Below are positions 9,864-19,346 of a stretch of 64,000 nucleotides of DNA, piece by piece. The notes below the pieces were generated by a model. The model saw nothing but the letters and a program-made list of their open reading frames with translations, was not told the origin of the DNA and did no database searches. Made by a program: the position numbers and the translations under genes. The first letter of the stretch is position 1, and each line of letters opens with the position of its first letter. The DNA lies in assembly GCF_009917385.1 (NCBI RefSeq), contig NZ_QWLJ01000005.1, positions 185,079 to 249,078 on the forward strand, given 5' to 3'. This stretch comes from Roseburia sp. 1XD42-34 (lineage in GTDB: Bacteria; Bacillota; Bacilli; Bacillales; Amphibacillaceae).

Positions 9864-9896
9864 GTGAAGAAAGAGAATATACATCTCTTTCTTCAC
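9864..9896 (+). terminator. Terminator-like hairpin after the amidase-chemoreceptor pair
   Basis: A perfect 13-bp stem (GTGAAGAAAGAGA / TCTCTTTCTTCAC) with a 7-nt loop, 18 nt after the stop codon. No strong T-run follows, so termination may be partial. Confidence 0.6.
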
Positions 9897-10152
9897 AATA
9901 CTAAATAAATATACTTACAGAAAAACAGATGCCGCTCCACCTTTTTAATTGGATAAATGATTATAATAGCCAAGGTTTGCTTGCCTATTTCAAAATATAA
10001 GTAGGATCCATAAATAACACCAATTATTTTTTCACTTTTATCAAAATAACAAAATCATACAAATAGCAAAATAAGCATTGACTTTTTGGTTATTAATTTA
10101 TATAATGAATCTTGTCGTTAAAAAATATATTTACATATAGCTTACATAATTT

Positions 10153-10226
10153 GCGGGTGTAGTTTAATGGTAAAACCTCAGCCTTCCAAGCTGATGACGA
10201 GGGTTCGATTCCCTTCACCCGCTCCA
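10153..10226 (+). tRNA. tRNA-Gly (anticodon TCC)
   Basis: A complete cloverleaf: acceptor GCGGGTG/CACCCGC, D arm, anticodon loop CTTCCAA with TCC, T arm GGTTCGATTCC, and encoded CCA. Confidence 0.95.
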
Positions 10227-10236
10227 TATATGTCTT

Positions 10237-10310
10237 GTCCCAGTAGCTCAGCTGGATAGAGCAACAGCCTTCTAAGCTGTGGGTCGCAGGTTCGAATCCT
10301 GCCTGGGACG
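10237..10310 (+). tRNA. tRNA-Arg (anticodon TCT)
   Basis: Acceptor GTCCCAG/CTGGGAC, D arm GCTCAGCTGGATAGAGC, anticodon loop CTTCTAA with TCT, and T arm CAGGTTCGAATCCTG. CCA is not encoded, unlike the tRNA-Gly 10 nt upstream. Confidence 0.95.
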
Positions 10311-10323
10311 TACTTAACGCTAT

Positions 10324-10394
10324 AAACCCCGTCATATCAACGGTTAAGGCTTCGGACAATCATCCGAAAAGTCTCCGATTGAATGACGGGGTTT
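10324..10394 (+). terminator. Long rod-like hairpin after the tRNA pair
   Basis: Outer arms AAACCCCGTCAT / ATGACGGGGTTT (12 bp) enclose a second paired stretch (TCAACGG / CCGATTGA) and an inner perfect stem (TTCGGA / TCCGAA). It begins 14 nt after tRNA-Arg, so it is likely the end of the tRNA transcript. Only TTTCTGT follows, so it could also be a separate structured RNA. Confidence 0.55.
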
Positions 10395-10644
10395 CTGTAT
10401 GTTGGACAGACGCTGTAGGACACTAGGAAGGAAGCCGTCGAACCTCCTGGACTAATGAAACGAGGAGAAAATTACAGAATGAATTGTAAATTTATCGGAA
10501 CTAGAAAGCGAGCAACTACCGGAAATCTAGACGAGCATGCCCGAAACCTATGCGGCAGCCTCGCAAGGATAGTTTAACGATAGAACAGGCGTTAACTCGT
10601 TTCGTCAGAGCAAAGAAATGGAGGGTATCCAACTGCCTAGATTT
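10395..10644. other. Unassigned, relatively GC-rich 250 nt with local inverted repeats
   Basis: No open frame of useful length on either strand. Short stems are visible, for example CTCCT/AGGAG at about 10443-10464. It does not resemble tmRNA, 6S RNA, RNase P or SRP RNA. It could be a structured RNA or the relic of an element inserted at the tRNA. Confidence 0.3.
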
Positions 10645-12327
10645 CTAGAAAGAACCTTGCTTTTTACTGTTCCTTCGTTTCACAATAAAGATGGTCACCA
10701 ATATCATGACACAAAGCGTGATGGGAATTGCCCACATTCCTACTTCTTTTACTATTAAGTTCCGTTCATATTCACTAGCTATAAAAGGCTTATCGACTTT
10801 AATATGACCGTTGCCAGACTCAATGTGAATGTCATTCATTTGGACAACATTATTTTCTTCCTTTAAATCGAGCCATGAAGCATTAGCTGCTTTTTCAAGG
10901 TTTTTCACGATTTCTTTCAATCCTTCTATACCTAAAAAAGGGTGATAGAATGCCGAAAGATAAGTCTTTGTAGACATTGAATACATATGGATCTTATCTA
11001 CCATTTGCTGTAAGGATTCCTCACTCCCCCGTTCTATGTACCCTAATGTTTCAGGATACAAAGTCATTCCATGTAAAAAATTCGGACGGGTTTTGTACGG
11101 CGGAGAAAAAGACCCTTTCCAAGTATGATCGGTTAATTGCACTTGCCCAACATAAGCACTAAAATACTTTGATAAAACTTCATAACCTTGCTGTGACATC
11201 GTATAGTGCGGAGCTTCGAACGCAAGAGGATAAAGCCTATGTGCTACCAATTCTTGCACACCATGAATGATCGCATCTTCTATATAAGCTCTTTCATATT
11301 CTCTCGCTTCATTTAAATACGTCTCATATTCTACGGTTGAGTCGAAATCCTGTTTTAACTTAACAGCACTATGACGAGGCTGATAAATAGGCCTATCGTT
11401 ATCCACATCCCAAAATTCAAATCCTTCCCCAGTTTCTGTTTTTCTATATTGGTGTTTGTATCCATGCATTACGATACTTGCACCGTTTTTCTGCATGTAT
11501 TGTAATGTTTTCACCAACTCAGGAGAGTCCGAAAGATGAATAGTTTCTGTTTCACTATAATAAACCGGAATTACAGCAATCATATAGGGAATATTTTTTC
11601 CCTTCAAAAAATCTGCTTGCTCTCTTAATTGTTTTACATTTGCTTTGGGATGCACATCTTCCAACCTTAAATATTTCACGATTTGTTTATCTGGTTGCTG
11701 AAAAAATCCGTTAAAAGATTCTGTTAAAACCTCAGCAAAAGGACTATATAACGTTTCTCCAGCAAAATAATAATTGATATTATCTGTAATAATGATTGGG
11801 ATTTTTTCATTGGCATGGTCATACCCGTTTGCCAACACAGAGGCGGTCTTATCAATTTCTACTGAATAAACAATTCGTTCATCCGGTAATTTTTGTTTAA
11901 AAGCATGGGGAATAAATTCAATTTGATTTATTAACACCTCTCGATTTACTTTTTGTAAAGGAAGTTTATTCCCAAATCGTGCAGCATTATGTCCAATTGA
12001 ATAAAAATTTCCGGAGTAATTTATTATAGCGTTAATGACAGTATCGGGTAGCTTTTTTTCCACTCCTCCAAAATAAATAACATGGGTAAACATATTTAGA
12101 GGGCCATTTTTAAAAACTTTATCTTCTACCACTGTAATTTGGTCAGTGAATTGACCGACTAGGGAATCCAATGTTCGTATTTCTTTCATTTGCGCCTCAT
12201 CATTTATACTATATAAAATTAAAACGTTCGGCTGTTCCATCTTTTCAGCATATATTAGACTAGGGATACTTACAAAAATGATAACTAAAAAACTTACAAA
12301 TAATATTAATTTACGCACCAAAGCCAA
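10645..12327 (-). CDS. Membrane-anchored DUF2334 polysaccharide deacetylase-like protein
   Basis: 560 residues with an N-terminal signal sequence (LILFVSFLVIIFVSIPSLIY) and a C-terminal membrane helix (AIPITLCVMILVTIFIV) followed by a basic tail, so the bulk lies outside the membrane. Residues about 215-470 are a DUF2334 domain of the polysaccharide deacetylase superfamily: YLRLEDVHP carries the Asp, MIAVIPVYY the next strand, and VMHGYKHQY the His-x3-His metal site. The start is TTG at 12327 behind AAAAGGAAG; a GTG three codons in is possible. Whether it deacetylates wall polymer is not known. Confidence 0.8.
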   Translation of the reverse strand: MALVRKLILFVSFLVIIFVSIPSLIYAEKMEQPNVLILYSINDEAQMKEIRTLDSLVGQFTDQITVVEDKVFKNGPLNMFTHVIYFGGVEKKLPDTVINAIINYSGNFYSIGHNAARFGNKLPLQKVNREVLINQIEFIPHAFKQKLPDERIVYSVEIDKTASVLANGYDHANEKIPIIITDNINYYFAGETLYSPFAEVLTESFNGFFQQPDKQIVKYLRLEDVHPKANVKQLREQADFLKGKNIPYMIAVIPVYYSETETIHLSDSPELVKTLQYMQKNGASIVMHGYKHQYRKTETGEGFEFWDVDNDRPIYQPRHSAVKLKQDFDSTVEYETYLNEAREYERAYIEDAIIHGVQELVAHRLYPLAFEAPHYTMSQQGYEVLSKYFSAYVGQVQLTDHTWKGSFSPPYKTRPNFLHGMTLYPETLGYIERGSEESLQQMVDKIHMYSMSTKTYLSAFYHPFLGIEGLKEIVKNLEKAANASWLDLKEENNVVQMNDIHIESGNGHIKVDKPFIASEYERNLIVKEVGMWAIPITLCVMILVTIFIVKRRNSKKQGSF

Positions 12328-12455
12328 CTTCTTCCTTTTAATATGATCAAGATAAAACTCTATTCTGAACTATACCATATAATATTTATGAGTTGTATCC
12401 TATACTTCCTGTCGTAAAACCACCATCATTATAATTGCTCTAAGAAGAAAAGTAC

Positions 12456-12715
12456 GAGGAACCCGTTTTTGCAACGTAGCGAATAAAACGAATCAACGGA
12501 ACGGAGATAGAGGAATCATGCCACTAAAACTGGGGTATGTCGACATCTGGGCGACAAGCCCGTTTTTAGTCGGCCTTCCTCTTAGAGACGAACCAATGGT
12601 GACTTATCGTAGGGCGCATTTCTGAAGTCGCATCGTTGCTGGGCTCATGCGCCGGACGTGACTATTCGGTTATTTCGTTATCCCTAAGCACATCATTCTA
12701 TGCTTTCTTATCTAA
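12456..12715 (+). repeat. F1 dispersed repeat, copy C
   Basis: It shares CAACGTAGCG, AAGCCCGTTTTTAGTCGGCC, TTCCTCTTA, TATCGTAGGGCGCATTTCT and GCCGGACGTGACTATTC with copy D. Confidence 0.8.
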
Positions 12716-12754
12716 CAATAAAAACTCATCACGGCACGTGACGAGTCTGCTCTC

Positions 12755-12948
12755 TATAAATTGAATCTTCCATTAGTGAGGGGTTTTCATTCATCCTCTA
12801 AGGTTTGTTGGTACTGTGTAATGGTATGACCTAAAGACCGCTTACAGAATAAGGCATTTAGGTCTGTCATCCATCACTTAGACTTGTTGCAGTACAGATT
12901 ATAACTCCTGAAGCGGGAGCCTTACAGCACCTCTTATATGCAGGATAA
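12755..12948 (+). repeat. F2 repeat, near full length
   Basis: ATAAATTGAATCTTCCAT, a weakened first hairpin (GTGAGGGG/CCTCT), GGTATGACCTAAAGACCG, GGCATTTAGGTC, CACTTAGACTTGTTGCAG, the second hairpin ACTCC-TGAAGC-GGGAG, and the end CTTATATGCAGGATAA. Confidence 0.75.
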
Positions 12949-13018
12949 AAATTCATTTTATAAGCTAAAATTTCCTGCAGAAGTTTCCCCTTCCCTACAA
13001 AATCTTTTATCGCAAGCA

Positions 13019-13151
13019 TATGGTCTATAGGAGTTGGACCATTGGACCAATCGGGAATTTATATGTTGTTTTCCTCACTTAGATTTGACTTCTTTGCAAC
13101 TACTTGGACTCCCCAAAGTGCGAGTTTTACAGCACATTACATTGAGGATAA
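13019..13151 (+). repeat. F2 repeat, decayed, abutting the 3' end of ysnB
   Basis: Recognisable pieces are ATCGGGAATTTATATG, CTCACTTAGATTTGACTTC, TTTTACAGCACATTACAT and GAGGATAAG. The last bases overlap the final codons and stop of ysnB. Confidence 0.55.
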
Positions 13152-13655
13152 GCTTGCTGTATAACTGGAGTCTTTTAATTGCTCTCCATCCACCGTATAG
13201 AATTGAACCCCAATCTCTTCTTTTACATCCCATTCCATTATCGCATACGTTTTTTCCTTTCGTCCACGAGGCAGGCGGATACTGCCAGGATTAATCAATA
13301 ATTGATTTCCTTGCTGTTCTGCACCTGCAATATGCGTATGACCAAAGCAAATGATTTGTGCTCCTAGTTCCTCAGCGCGATAAGCCACATGTAATAAATT
13401 ACGCTTTACTTGGTGAAGATGTCCATGCACAATAAGAAATTTCAAGTCATTAACGGTTAGAGTTTGTTCTTCAGGGTAACGGTTATCCACATCACAATTG
13501 CCCATAACAGTATAAAAACCAGCCATTTCCTTATCATCCATTCCTAATTCCGAATCCCCACAATGAATCAAAGCATCTACATAATGGCGCTGTTTAATCA
13601 TTTCCAGTTCTGTTGTTAAACCATGACTGTCACTTACGATCAGTACTTTTGTCAT
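13137..13655 (-). CDS. ysnB: YsnB/YfcE-type metallophosphodiesterase
   Basis: 172 residues of the small calcineurin-like phosphoesterase family (YfcE/MJ0936). Metal ligands visible: LIVSDSHG (Asp, His), ALIHCGDSE (Asp), VMGNCD (Asn), LIVHGHLH and CFGHTHIAG (His). The start MTKVLIVSDSHG has AGGATGG upstream; a longer frame from 13733 would run through the preceding gene. Last gene of the racE-side block, 11 nt after rdgB. The last codons and the stop appear to come from an F2 repeat, so the native C-terminus may have been slightly altered. Confidence 0.88.
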   Translation of the reverse strand: MTKVLIVSDSHGLTTELEMIKQRHYVDALIHCGDSELGMDDKEMAGFYTVMGNCDVDNRYPEEQTLTVNDLKFLIVHGHLHQVKRNLLHVAYRAEELGAQIICFGHTHIAGAEQQGNQLLINPGSIRLPRGRKEKTYAIMEWDVKEEIGVQFYTVDGEQLKDSSYTASLSSM

Positions 13656-13666
13656 AGAGAACCATC

Positions 13667-14278
13667 CTATCTGTTGTCTAAAAATAAGTCCTGTTTTTTT
13701 AAGTTTGTTTCTAATTGTTTGATAGCATTCCAACGGTGACTAATGACATTTTTTTCTCCTGCTGTTAACTGTGCCATTGTTTGTTCATAGCCGTCTGGGA
13801 TAAAGATTGGGTCATAACCAAAGCCGTAATTCCCAACTGCTGCTTTCGCAATTTTACCATGACAATATCCTGTATAATATGTAGTAACTGAATTAGGGAT
13901 AGCAACCGCAAGTACACAAATAAATCGCGCTGTTCTTTCTTCTTCTGGTACAGATTGTAATTCTGCCAATACCTTATTTATGTTTGCCTCATCGCTTTTA
14001 TGCTCCCCAGCATATCGTGCTGAGTACACTCCAGGTCTTCCGTCCAATGCATCAATCATTAAGCCAGAGTCATCAGCGATTACAGGTAGTGATAATAAGG
14101 AAGCAATTTGTTCTGCTTTTAATGCTGCGTTTTCCTTAAAGGTCGTCCCTGTTTCCTCAATATCTGGTATGTTGTCTAATTCATTTAAGGATATTGCTTC
14201 AAGTCCATAAGCAGCAAATAATGCTTTAAACTCCTTCGCTTTCCCTTTATTTTTTGTTGCAATAATGATTTTTTTCAT
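13667..14278 (-). CDS. rdgB: XTP/dITP diphosphatase (RdgB/HAM1 family)
   Basis: 203 residues (ysnA in B. subtilis). It hydrolyses dITP, dXTP and ITP to monophosphates, keeping deaminated purines out of nucleic acids. Signatures: IIIATKNKGKAKEFKALF at the N-terminus, ADDSGLMIDALDGRPGVYSA (substrate/metal loop), GFGYDPIFIP and SHRWNA near the C-terminus. The ATG at 14278 begins right after the rph stop and uses AAGGGGAAG inside the rph end, so translation is coupled. The longer frame from 14317 lies inside rph and was not used. Confidence 0.95.
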   Translation of the reverse strand: MKKIIIATKNKGKAKEFKALFAAYGLEAISLNELDNIPDIEETGTTFKENAALKAEQIASLLSLPVIADDSGLMIDALDGRPGVYSARYAGEHKSDEANINKVLAELQSVPEEERTARFICVLAVAIPNSVTTYYTGYCHGKIAKAAVGNYGFGYDPIFIPDGYEQTMAQLTAGEKNVISHRWNAIKQLETNLKKQDLFLDNR

Positions 14279-14279
14279 T

Positions 14280-15047
14280 TTATTTTTCTTCCCCTTGCGT
14301 ACTAGCGTGTTTATCAATCTGTTCAGCTATGGAGCCTAATGCTTCTTTCTGCTTTTCAAACAGTGTCAATAAGCCCTCTTCGGCAAGTTGAAGCATGGTT
14401 TGAAGCTGTTTGCTTGTAAAAGTTGCTTCCTCCCCTGTACCTTGAATTTCAACAAACTCACCTGAGCCTGTCATTACAATGTTCATATCAACATGAGCAC
14501 TGGAATCTTCTTGATAATTCAAGTCTAGAATTTCACTTCCATCCGGCAGTACACCAACTGAAGTTGCTGCCAGAAAATCCGTCACTGGCATTTTAGATAT
14601 AACTTTATTTTCCACTAACTTATTAAACGCTAATGCAACCGCAACAAAGGCCCCTGTTATGGAAGCTGTCCTTGTGCCTCCATCAGCTTGTATCACATCG
14701 CAATCTACCCAAACTGTCCGTTCACCTATATTATTTAAATCAACGACAGATCGAAGTGCACGTCCAATTAAGCGTTGAATTTCCATTGTTCTACCGCTTA
14801 CTTTTCCTTTGGATGATTCACGAATGTTTCTTTGTTCAGTTGCACGAGGAAGCATAGCATATTCGGCCGTAATCCACCCCTTCCCTTGTCCGCGCATAAA
14901 CGGAGGAACTCTATCTTCAATACTTGCATTACAAATTACTTTTGTATTTCCTATCTGAATCAGCACAGAGCCTTCTGGGTGCTGAAGAAAATCAGTTACA
15001 ATCGTGATAGGTCGTAAACTATTGACATTACGTTGGTCATTTCTCAT
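14280..15047 (-). CDS. rph: Ribonuclease PH
   Basis: 255 residues. This phosphate-dependent 3'-5' exonuclease trims tRNA 3' ends. The core motifs are present: [16 protein letters not shown] N-terminus ([14 protein letters not shown]), [40 protein letters not shown] (phosphate site) and [20 protein letters not shown]. The start has AAGGAGGAG seven bases upstream. Followed directly by rdgB. Confidence 0.96.
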   Translation of the reverse strand: MRNDQRNVNSLRPITIVTDFLQHPEGSVLIQIGNTKVICNASIEDRVPPFMRGQGKGWITAEYAMLPRATEQRNIRESSKGKVSGRTMEIQRLIGRALRSVVDLNNIGERTVWVDCDVIQADGGTRTASITGAFVAVALAFNKLVENKVISKMPVTDFLAATSVGVLPDGSEILDLNYQEDSSAHVDMNIVMTGSGEFVEIQGTGEEATFTSKQLQTMLQLAEEGLLTLFEKQKEALGSIAEQIDKHASTQGEEK

Positions 15048-15284
15048 TCTAACTCCTCCTTATTCCAACACTAGCTTAACATATTTTTCATCAAAAGCAC
15101 TATTTAAATACATGGCTATCTCATTCATAGATGAAGTTATGCCTTGAAAATCATCTAAACATATGTTACCCGTCCAATATATGATTGGAAGTAGCTACAT
15201 TATTTTAGTACCTACCTTCCAATTAACTTTCTTATAAAGAGGCATATTTATTACCGTCTCACTACTATTTTATCTACCTAATAA

Positions 15285-15316
15285 ACACAAAAAGAGGCTA
15301 AAAAATAAGCCTCTTC
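15285..15316 (-). terminator. Intrinsic terminator after gerM
   Basis: On the minus strand AAGAGGCT pairs with AGCCTCTT around an 8-nt loop, followed by TTTTTGTG, just after the gerM stop. It implies rph has its own promoter in 15048-15284. Confidence 0.85.
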
Positions 15317-15323
15317 TCTTTGG

Positions 15324-16385
15324 TTAAAGTTCCTCTGTTTCCGTAAACTGCTGGATAGTAACAGGTTCTGTATATGCCTCCCCTTCTTCATTCACTACCT
15401 GTTCTACATTGTCTATACCAACTTGAACCGACTCAATACCTTTTATTCCCGTCATTGTCCGTACTAGACTTTCCATCACATGATCAGATATCACGGCTTT
15501 ATCTACATCTTTTAAAATTTCCTCATTAAATTGTAAGTGCAGCACACTGCCCTTTACTGAAGGTTCGCTGGTTAAAGTTGCTTTTGGATTAAATACTTGC
15601 ATCACATTTTGTTCCACTCCCGGACCGTCAATTAAAGCATTCACAATTGTCATTAATTCGTCTTCTTCTTGTTCTATATATTGTGTAACAGGCACATAAT
15701 AAGTATTATCGTTATGTTCAGCTGGGTAGAACATGGTTACCGTTTTACTATCCACTAAATTGTTTGCGCCCGTATCACTAATATTAATGCCATTTGCTCG
15801 TGAAAACCCTTTTCCTATCGGTGTACCATCCACAGGCATTTCTTGTAGTGCTTTCCCTTCTATTTGTAATTGCACTTGCTCCACATTCTCAAATTGCGTT
15901 AAAGAATACGTTAATGCTTCTAATATTTTCCGTTCATTTTCGGCTTCATAATTCGCAAATTCTTTCGATAAATCAACGATAATTGTGCCGTCTTCTTGCA
16001 AATTTACTCCTAATACTTCTGTTTCAGCTGGTAATACAGCTTGAAAGCCATTTGGTAACATTTGCGACACAGGACCATCCTGTACTAAATACTCCACTAC
16101 CTGTTGAGCTACAGTGTGCGAGTCCGTTGTAGGCAATTCTAACGTTTGTGAAGCAACCATTCCATTCGCATCTAATAAATATAATTCACGAGCAACCGTA
16201 TCCGTTTGCTCCTCAGCTTCTCCCTCCGCTTGCTTTTCATCTTTCGTTTCACCCTGATTATCAACGGGTTCTGCATTTTGTGGCGGATCCATTTCCTCGT
16301 TTAATGACTGCTCCCCTTGAAAGCATCCACTTAAAATGACTACAAGGCTCACCGCTCCCACTATAAGCATGCCGCGCTTTTGCAT
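15324..16385 (-). CDS. gerM: GerM spore germination/sporulation lipoprotein
   Basis: 353 residues with a lipoprotein signal (GAVSLVVILSGC, lipobox LSGC, mature Cys22), an acidic low-complexity linker (about 30-65), then two GerMN domains at about 80-195 and 225-340. In B. subtilis GerM (366 residues) helps build the SpoIIQ-SpoIIIAH zipper between mother cell and forespore and is needed for normal sporulation and germination. The neighbours racE and rph match the B. subtilis locus. Start supported by GAGGGGA. Confidence 0.93.
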   Translation of the reverse strand: MQKRGMLIVGAVSLVVILSGCFQGEQSLNEEMDPPQNAEPVDNQGETKDEKQAEGEAEEQTDTVARELYLLDANGMVASQTLELPTTDSHTVAQQVVEYLVQDGPVSQMLPNGFQAVLPAETEVLGVNLQEDGTIIVDLSKEFANYEAENERKILEALTYSLTQFENVEQVQLQIEGKALQEMPVDGTPIGKGFSRANGINISDTGANNLVDSKTVTMFYPAEHNDNTYYVPVTQYIEQEEDELMTIVNALIDGPGVEQNVMQVFNPKATLTSEPSVKGSVLHLQFNEEILKDVDKAVISDHVMESLVRTMTGIKGIESVQVGIDNVEQVVNEEGEAYTEPVTIQQFTETEEL

Positions 16386-16457
16386 TTTTTCCCCTCCTAC
16401 GATAGTTTGTACTATGATATATACGAGCCTAGGAAGTGAAATAGACCAAGCAACATG

Positions 16458-16490
16458 AAAAAAGCAAGATTCTTATTTAGAATCTTGCTT
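16458..16490 (-). terminator. racE terminator overlapping the last codons of racE
   Basis: AAGCAAGATTCT and AGAATCTTGCTT form a perfect 12-bp stem followed on the minus strand by TTTTTTC. The upstream arm encodes the final residues of RacE and the stop lies in the loop. Confidence 0.88.
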
Positions 16491-17300
16491 TTGATGTAAG
16501 ACAGCTTTTTTGATCGTTATCATTTGTAAATTTCGCTCTTTAAAAATTCGTTCAGAAATTTGCATAAACATGTTCAAATCTCCAGTTGTGTAAAACTGAT
16601 GAATCGGAAACACTTCTGTATGATTTAATAAATGTTGCATTTCTAATATGGTACTTGTTTCCCTAGCTGTTTCTTCGCTGGAAGAAATAAGTGTGACATC
16701 TGTCCCTACAACTAATTGGATTGTAGACTTTAGTAACGGGTAATGAGTGCAACCTAAAATAAGTGTATCCATCTGTTTTTGTTCCATCATAGGAATTAAT
16801 GCTTCTTCAACTACTTGGATTGCTTTTTGTCCCTCCATAATACCTTGTTCTACCATTGGAACAAACATCGGACAAGCTTTTGCATATATGTCCAACTCTG
16901 CTTTAATATTTTTTAGCGCATCCGTATAGGCATGGCTTCTTACCGTTCCTTCTGTGCCGATAATCCCAATACAATTGTTTTTCGTAAATTTAATCGCCGC
17001 TCTAGCACCAGGCTGAATAACACCAATAACCGGAATGGATAAATGCTTTTTTAAAGAATCCAATGTAAACGCAGTAGCAGTATTACACGCTACAACTAAC
17101 ATCTTAATATCTTTTTCCAATAAAAACTCAACCATTTCCCAAGTAAACTGCTGTACTTCTTCTTTTGACCTTGGGCCATAAGGACAGCGTGCTGTATCTC
17201 CAACATAAATTAATTTCTCCTTAGGAAGCTGTCGCATTAATTCGGAAACTACTGTTAATCCGCCAACTCCCGAGTCGATGACTCCTATCGCTCGTTTCAC
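16473..17300 (-). CDS. racE: Glutamate racemase
   Basis: 275 residues. Converts L-glutamate to D-glutamate for peptidoglycan (and for poly-gamma-glutamate where made). Signatures: IGVIDSGVGGLTVVSELM at the N-terminus, YVGDTARCPYGPRS, the first catalytic Cys in VVACNTATA (about 73) and the second in ILGCTHYPLL (about 184). It is 21 nt downstream of the MarR gene and probably co-transcribed with it, as in B. subtilis. Confidence 0.95.
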   Translation of the reverse strand: MKRAIGVIDSGVGGLTVVSELMRQLPKEKLIYVGDTARCPYGPRSKEEVQQFTWEMVEFLLEKDIKMLVVACNTATAFTLDSLKKHLSIPVIGVIQPGARAAIKFTKNNCIGIIGTEGTVRSHAYTDALKNIKAELDIYAKACPMFVPMVEQGIMEGQKAIQVVEEALIPMMEQKQMDTLILGCTHYPLLKSTIQLVVGTDVTLISSSEETARETSTILEMQHLLNHTEVFPIHQFYTTGDLNMFMQISERIFKERNLQMITIKKAVLHQKQDSK

Positions 17301-17321
17301 TATATCGCCTCATCTTGAAGT

Positions 17322-17774
17322 TTATTTCTGTTCTTTTTCCTTCATTTGCTCATGCAAATATGCAAGCAATTCATGCAATTGATCAATCTGGTCATCCGAA
17401 AAATTTTCTAAAACCTCTCCTAAATAATGCTGTCGCTTCTCAATAACTTCATGGATAATGGTTTTCCCCTTTTCAAGAACATGAATTCGTACCACTCGCC
17501 GGTCTTTAGAATCACGCACTCGTTCAACAAGTTCATTTTTTTCCATCCGATCAACCAAATCAGTAGTCGTGCTAAATGCTAAGCTTATACGGTTAGATAG
17601 CTCTCCAATCGTTAAATCTCCTTCTTCCAAGAGCCATTGCAATGCAATAAACTGCGGAGAGGTTATCGGATAATTATGGAGAATTTTACGTCCGTTTTGC
17701 TTAATAATACCGGAAATATAACGCATACGCTTTTCAATTCGATTGATGGTTTGTTTAGTTTCATTCGATTTCAA
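17322..17774 (-). CDS. ysmB: MarR-family regulator (YsmB-like)
   Basis: 150 residues with the MarR winged helix: LTIGELSNRISLAFSTTTDL (recognition helix region), then VERVRDSKDRRVVRIHVLEKG (wing). B. subtilis ysmB lies directly upstream of racE, as here. Target genes unknown. Preceded by AGGAGGTC at the start. Upstream of it begins a long stretch of decayed sequence. Confidence 0.85.
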   Translation of the reverse strand: MKSNETKQTINRIEKRMRYISGIIKQNGRKILHNYPITSPQFIALQWLLEEGDLTIGELSNRISLAFSTTTDLVDRMEKNELVERVRDSKDRRVVRIHVLEKGKTIIHEVIEKRQHYLGEVLENFSDDQIDQLHELLAYLHEQMKEKEQK

Positions 17775-18221
17775 AAAAGTGACCTCCTACTCCCCTATGT
17801 ATCATATCTATTTTACATAACGAAACAGTCCTCCGTAAAGCAAACATCTTTGACAAGGGAATTTTTCCACTTTTATAATATGTGCGAAAATGGGTTTTCG
17901 ACTCTGTTTTGTTTGGAAATGAAGATTTTTAATTCCCGAATTATATGCTCCCTCTGCTGTAACGCAAACGTCTCATACATTTACTATTAGGTATTTCCCA
18001 TTTCTACTTCCATTCAAAACTCGTGGCAAATACAGCAAAATCTCTAACAAAAGGAGTTACCTCTATCGTCCTGATAGAGGCAGAGAAAAAACTTCTAAAA
18101 TCTTAAGTTCCTTGAAGGAGAAAAAAACACTTTGCCTGCGTGCGATGTGTCACTGAGCCATAGCTTTTCTTGTCCTTGAAAAGAGCACCCACTTTTTGAT
18201 GCCACGCTTCTTGAGATACAT

Positions 18222-18330
18222 CTTACAGGCCCGAGCGAATCGGGAATTTTGATAATCCGTACTCCATCTTACACTTCTTTGTATTGTCTATAATTCTTAA
18301 AGGAGAAGTTTTACAACGCCTAACGTTTCG
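18222..18330 (+). repeat. F2 repeat, strongly decayed
   Basis: Pieces CGAATCGGGAATTTTGATAA, CTTACACTTCTTTGTATTGT, TAAAGGAGAAGTTTTACAAC match the second half of other F2 copies. Confidence 0.45.
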
Positions 18331-18596
18331 GAAAAATTTTCTAATCAACCACCATTCTTTATTGGTTATATTTTTTCATTATACAATGAAAACAGTAACC
18401 TTGCATTAAGTGGCTTCTCTAATTTAATAATTAGATTCAGTCTGTATCACTAGCAAAAGAGAATTTCCATCCTTTTTTTCTAAGCACGGGTTTGTTGTGG
18501 GCTTGTTAAGCTTGCATTCCGCGTCATATAGGATACGAAATTCTTATGAAACAGATGATCCAATCATTCTCTTACTATTAACTAATTCGTAATTTT

Positions 18597-19010
18597 AATT
18601 CTGGTTTCATACTTGCAAGGACAGGAGATTTCGGTAACGCCATGTTAACCATCTTCTCCATCTGATCTTTGGAGCAGAAGTCTTTGCTTTGAACAAAAAA
18701 ATGGATTTAATATACCACCGTCACCTTCTTCCAATTCTTAAAAACACAGCTGCATTCAAGTCTACTACTTCTACAGTAGCTTCAACAGCTTCAGGAACCA
18801 TTTGTTGCTAGCTCGCCATACTTCAAATGGGACTGCAAAACAGCTCCTTGCTGTTCCAGTTAGCATTTCCACTGGCTATGCTCCTTGTTCATCCCCTCCT
18901 AACGATGCAGACTCATCCATCGTAATTAGAGCAAAATCGCGAATTTACTCAGATTTTTTACTGCCGACTCCCATGTCACCCTTCGACTACCAAGATTTCA
19001 TCTTTTTGTT
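18597..19010 (-). pseudogene. Broken OsmC-like gene relic
   Basis: Minus-strand translation gives, in different frames, MDESASLGGDEQGA (stop) PVEMLTGT, EAVEATVEVVDLNAAVF, and the ending DQMEKMVNMALPKSPVLASM. The SLGG...PVEML pattern is typical of OsmC/Ohr-type peroxide or organic hydroperoxide proteins. Several frameshifts and stops separate the pieces, so no protein can be made. The family call rests on short matches only. Confidence 0.35.
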
Positions 19011-19155
19011 TATGCAGTGAAGAAATCTGTTCCCCTTTGTTATAAGATATATATCTTTTATTTTCTATTGTTTGTTAATTGATGAACAAACAAAAGGATT
19101 ACTATTGTTAATTATAGAAGATGTTCCTTCTACCATACCTGTAACTCCTTCTTTA

Positions 19156-19346
19156 ATATAAAGTGAATCTTCAAGCCGTGGTGGATTTTATTCATCTCCC
19201 ACGGCTTGTTAGAACTGGAATGGTATGGTTTAAAGGTTTCTTATGGAATATGGCATTTAGATACTGTTATCTACCCCTAACCTTGTTGTTAACACAGGTT
19301 ATCCAACTCCTGAAGTGGGGTCTTACACACCTTATATGCGGGATTA
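19156..19346 (+). repeat. F2 repeat, full length with perfect first hairpin
   Basis: The first hairpin has a perfect 9-bp stem AAGCCGTGG/CCACGGCTT with loop containing TTTTATTCATCTC. Then GGTATGGTTTAAAGGTTTC, GGCATTTAGATACTGTTATC, AACTCC-TGAAGT-GGGGT and CTTATATGCGGGATTAA. Confidence 0.75.

Noticed and set aside
10093..10359. 88-codon minus-strand frame
   Set aside because: Runs antisense across both tRNA genes; a common false ORF.
13034..13294. 86-codon plus-strand frame
   Set aside because: Made of an F2 repeat plus the antisense of ysnB.
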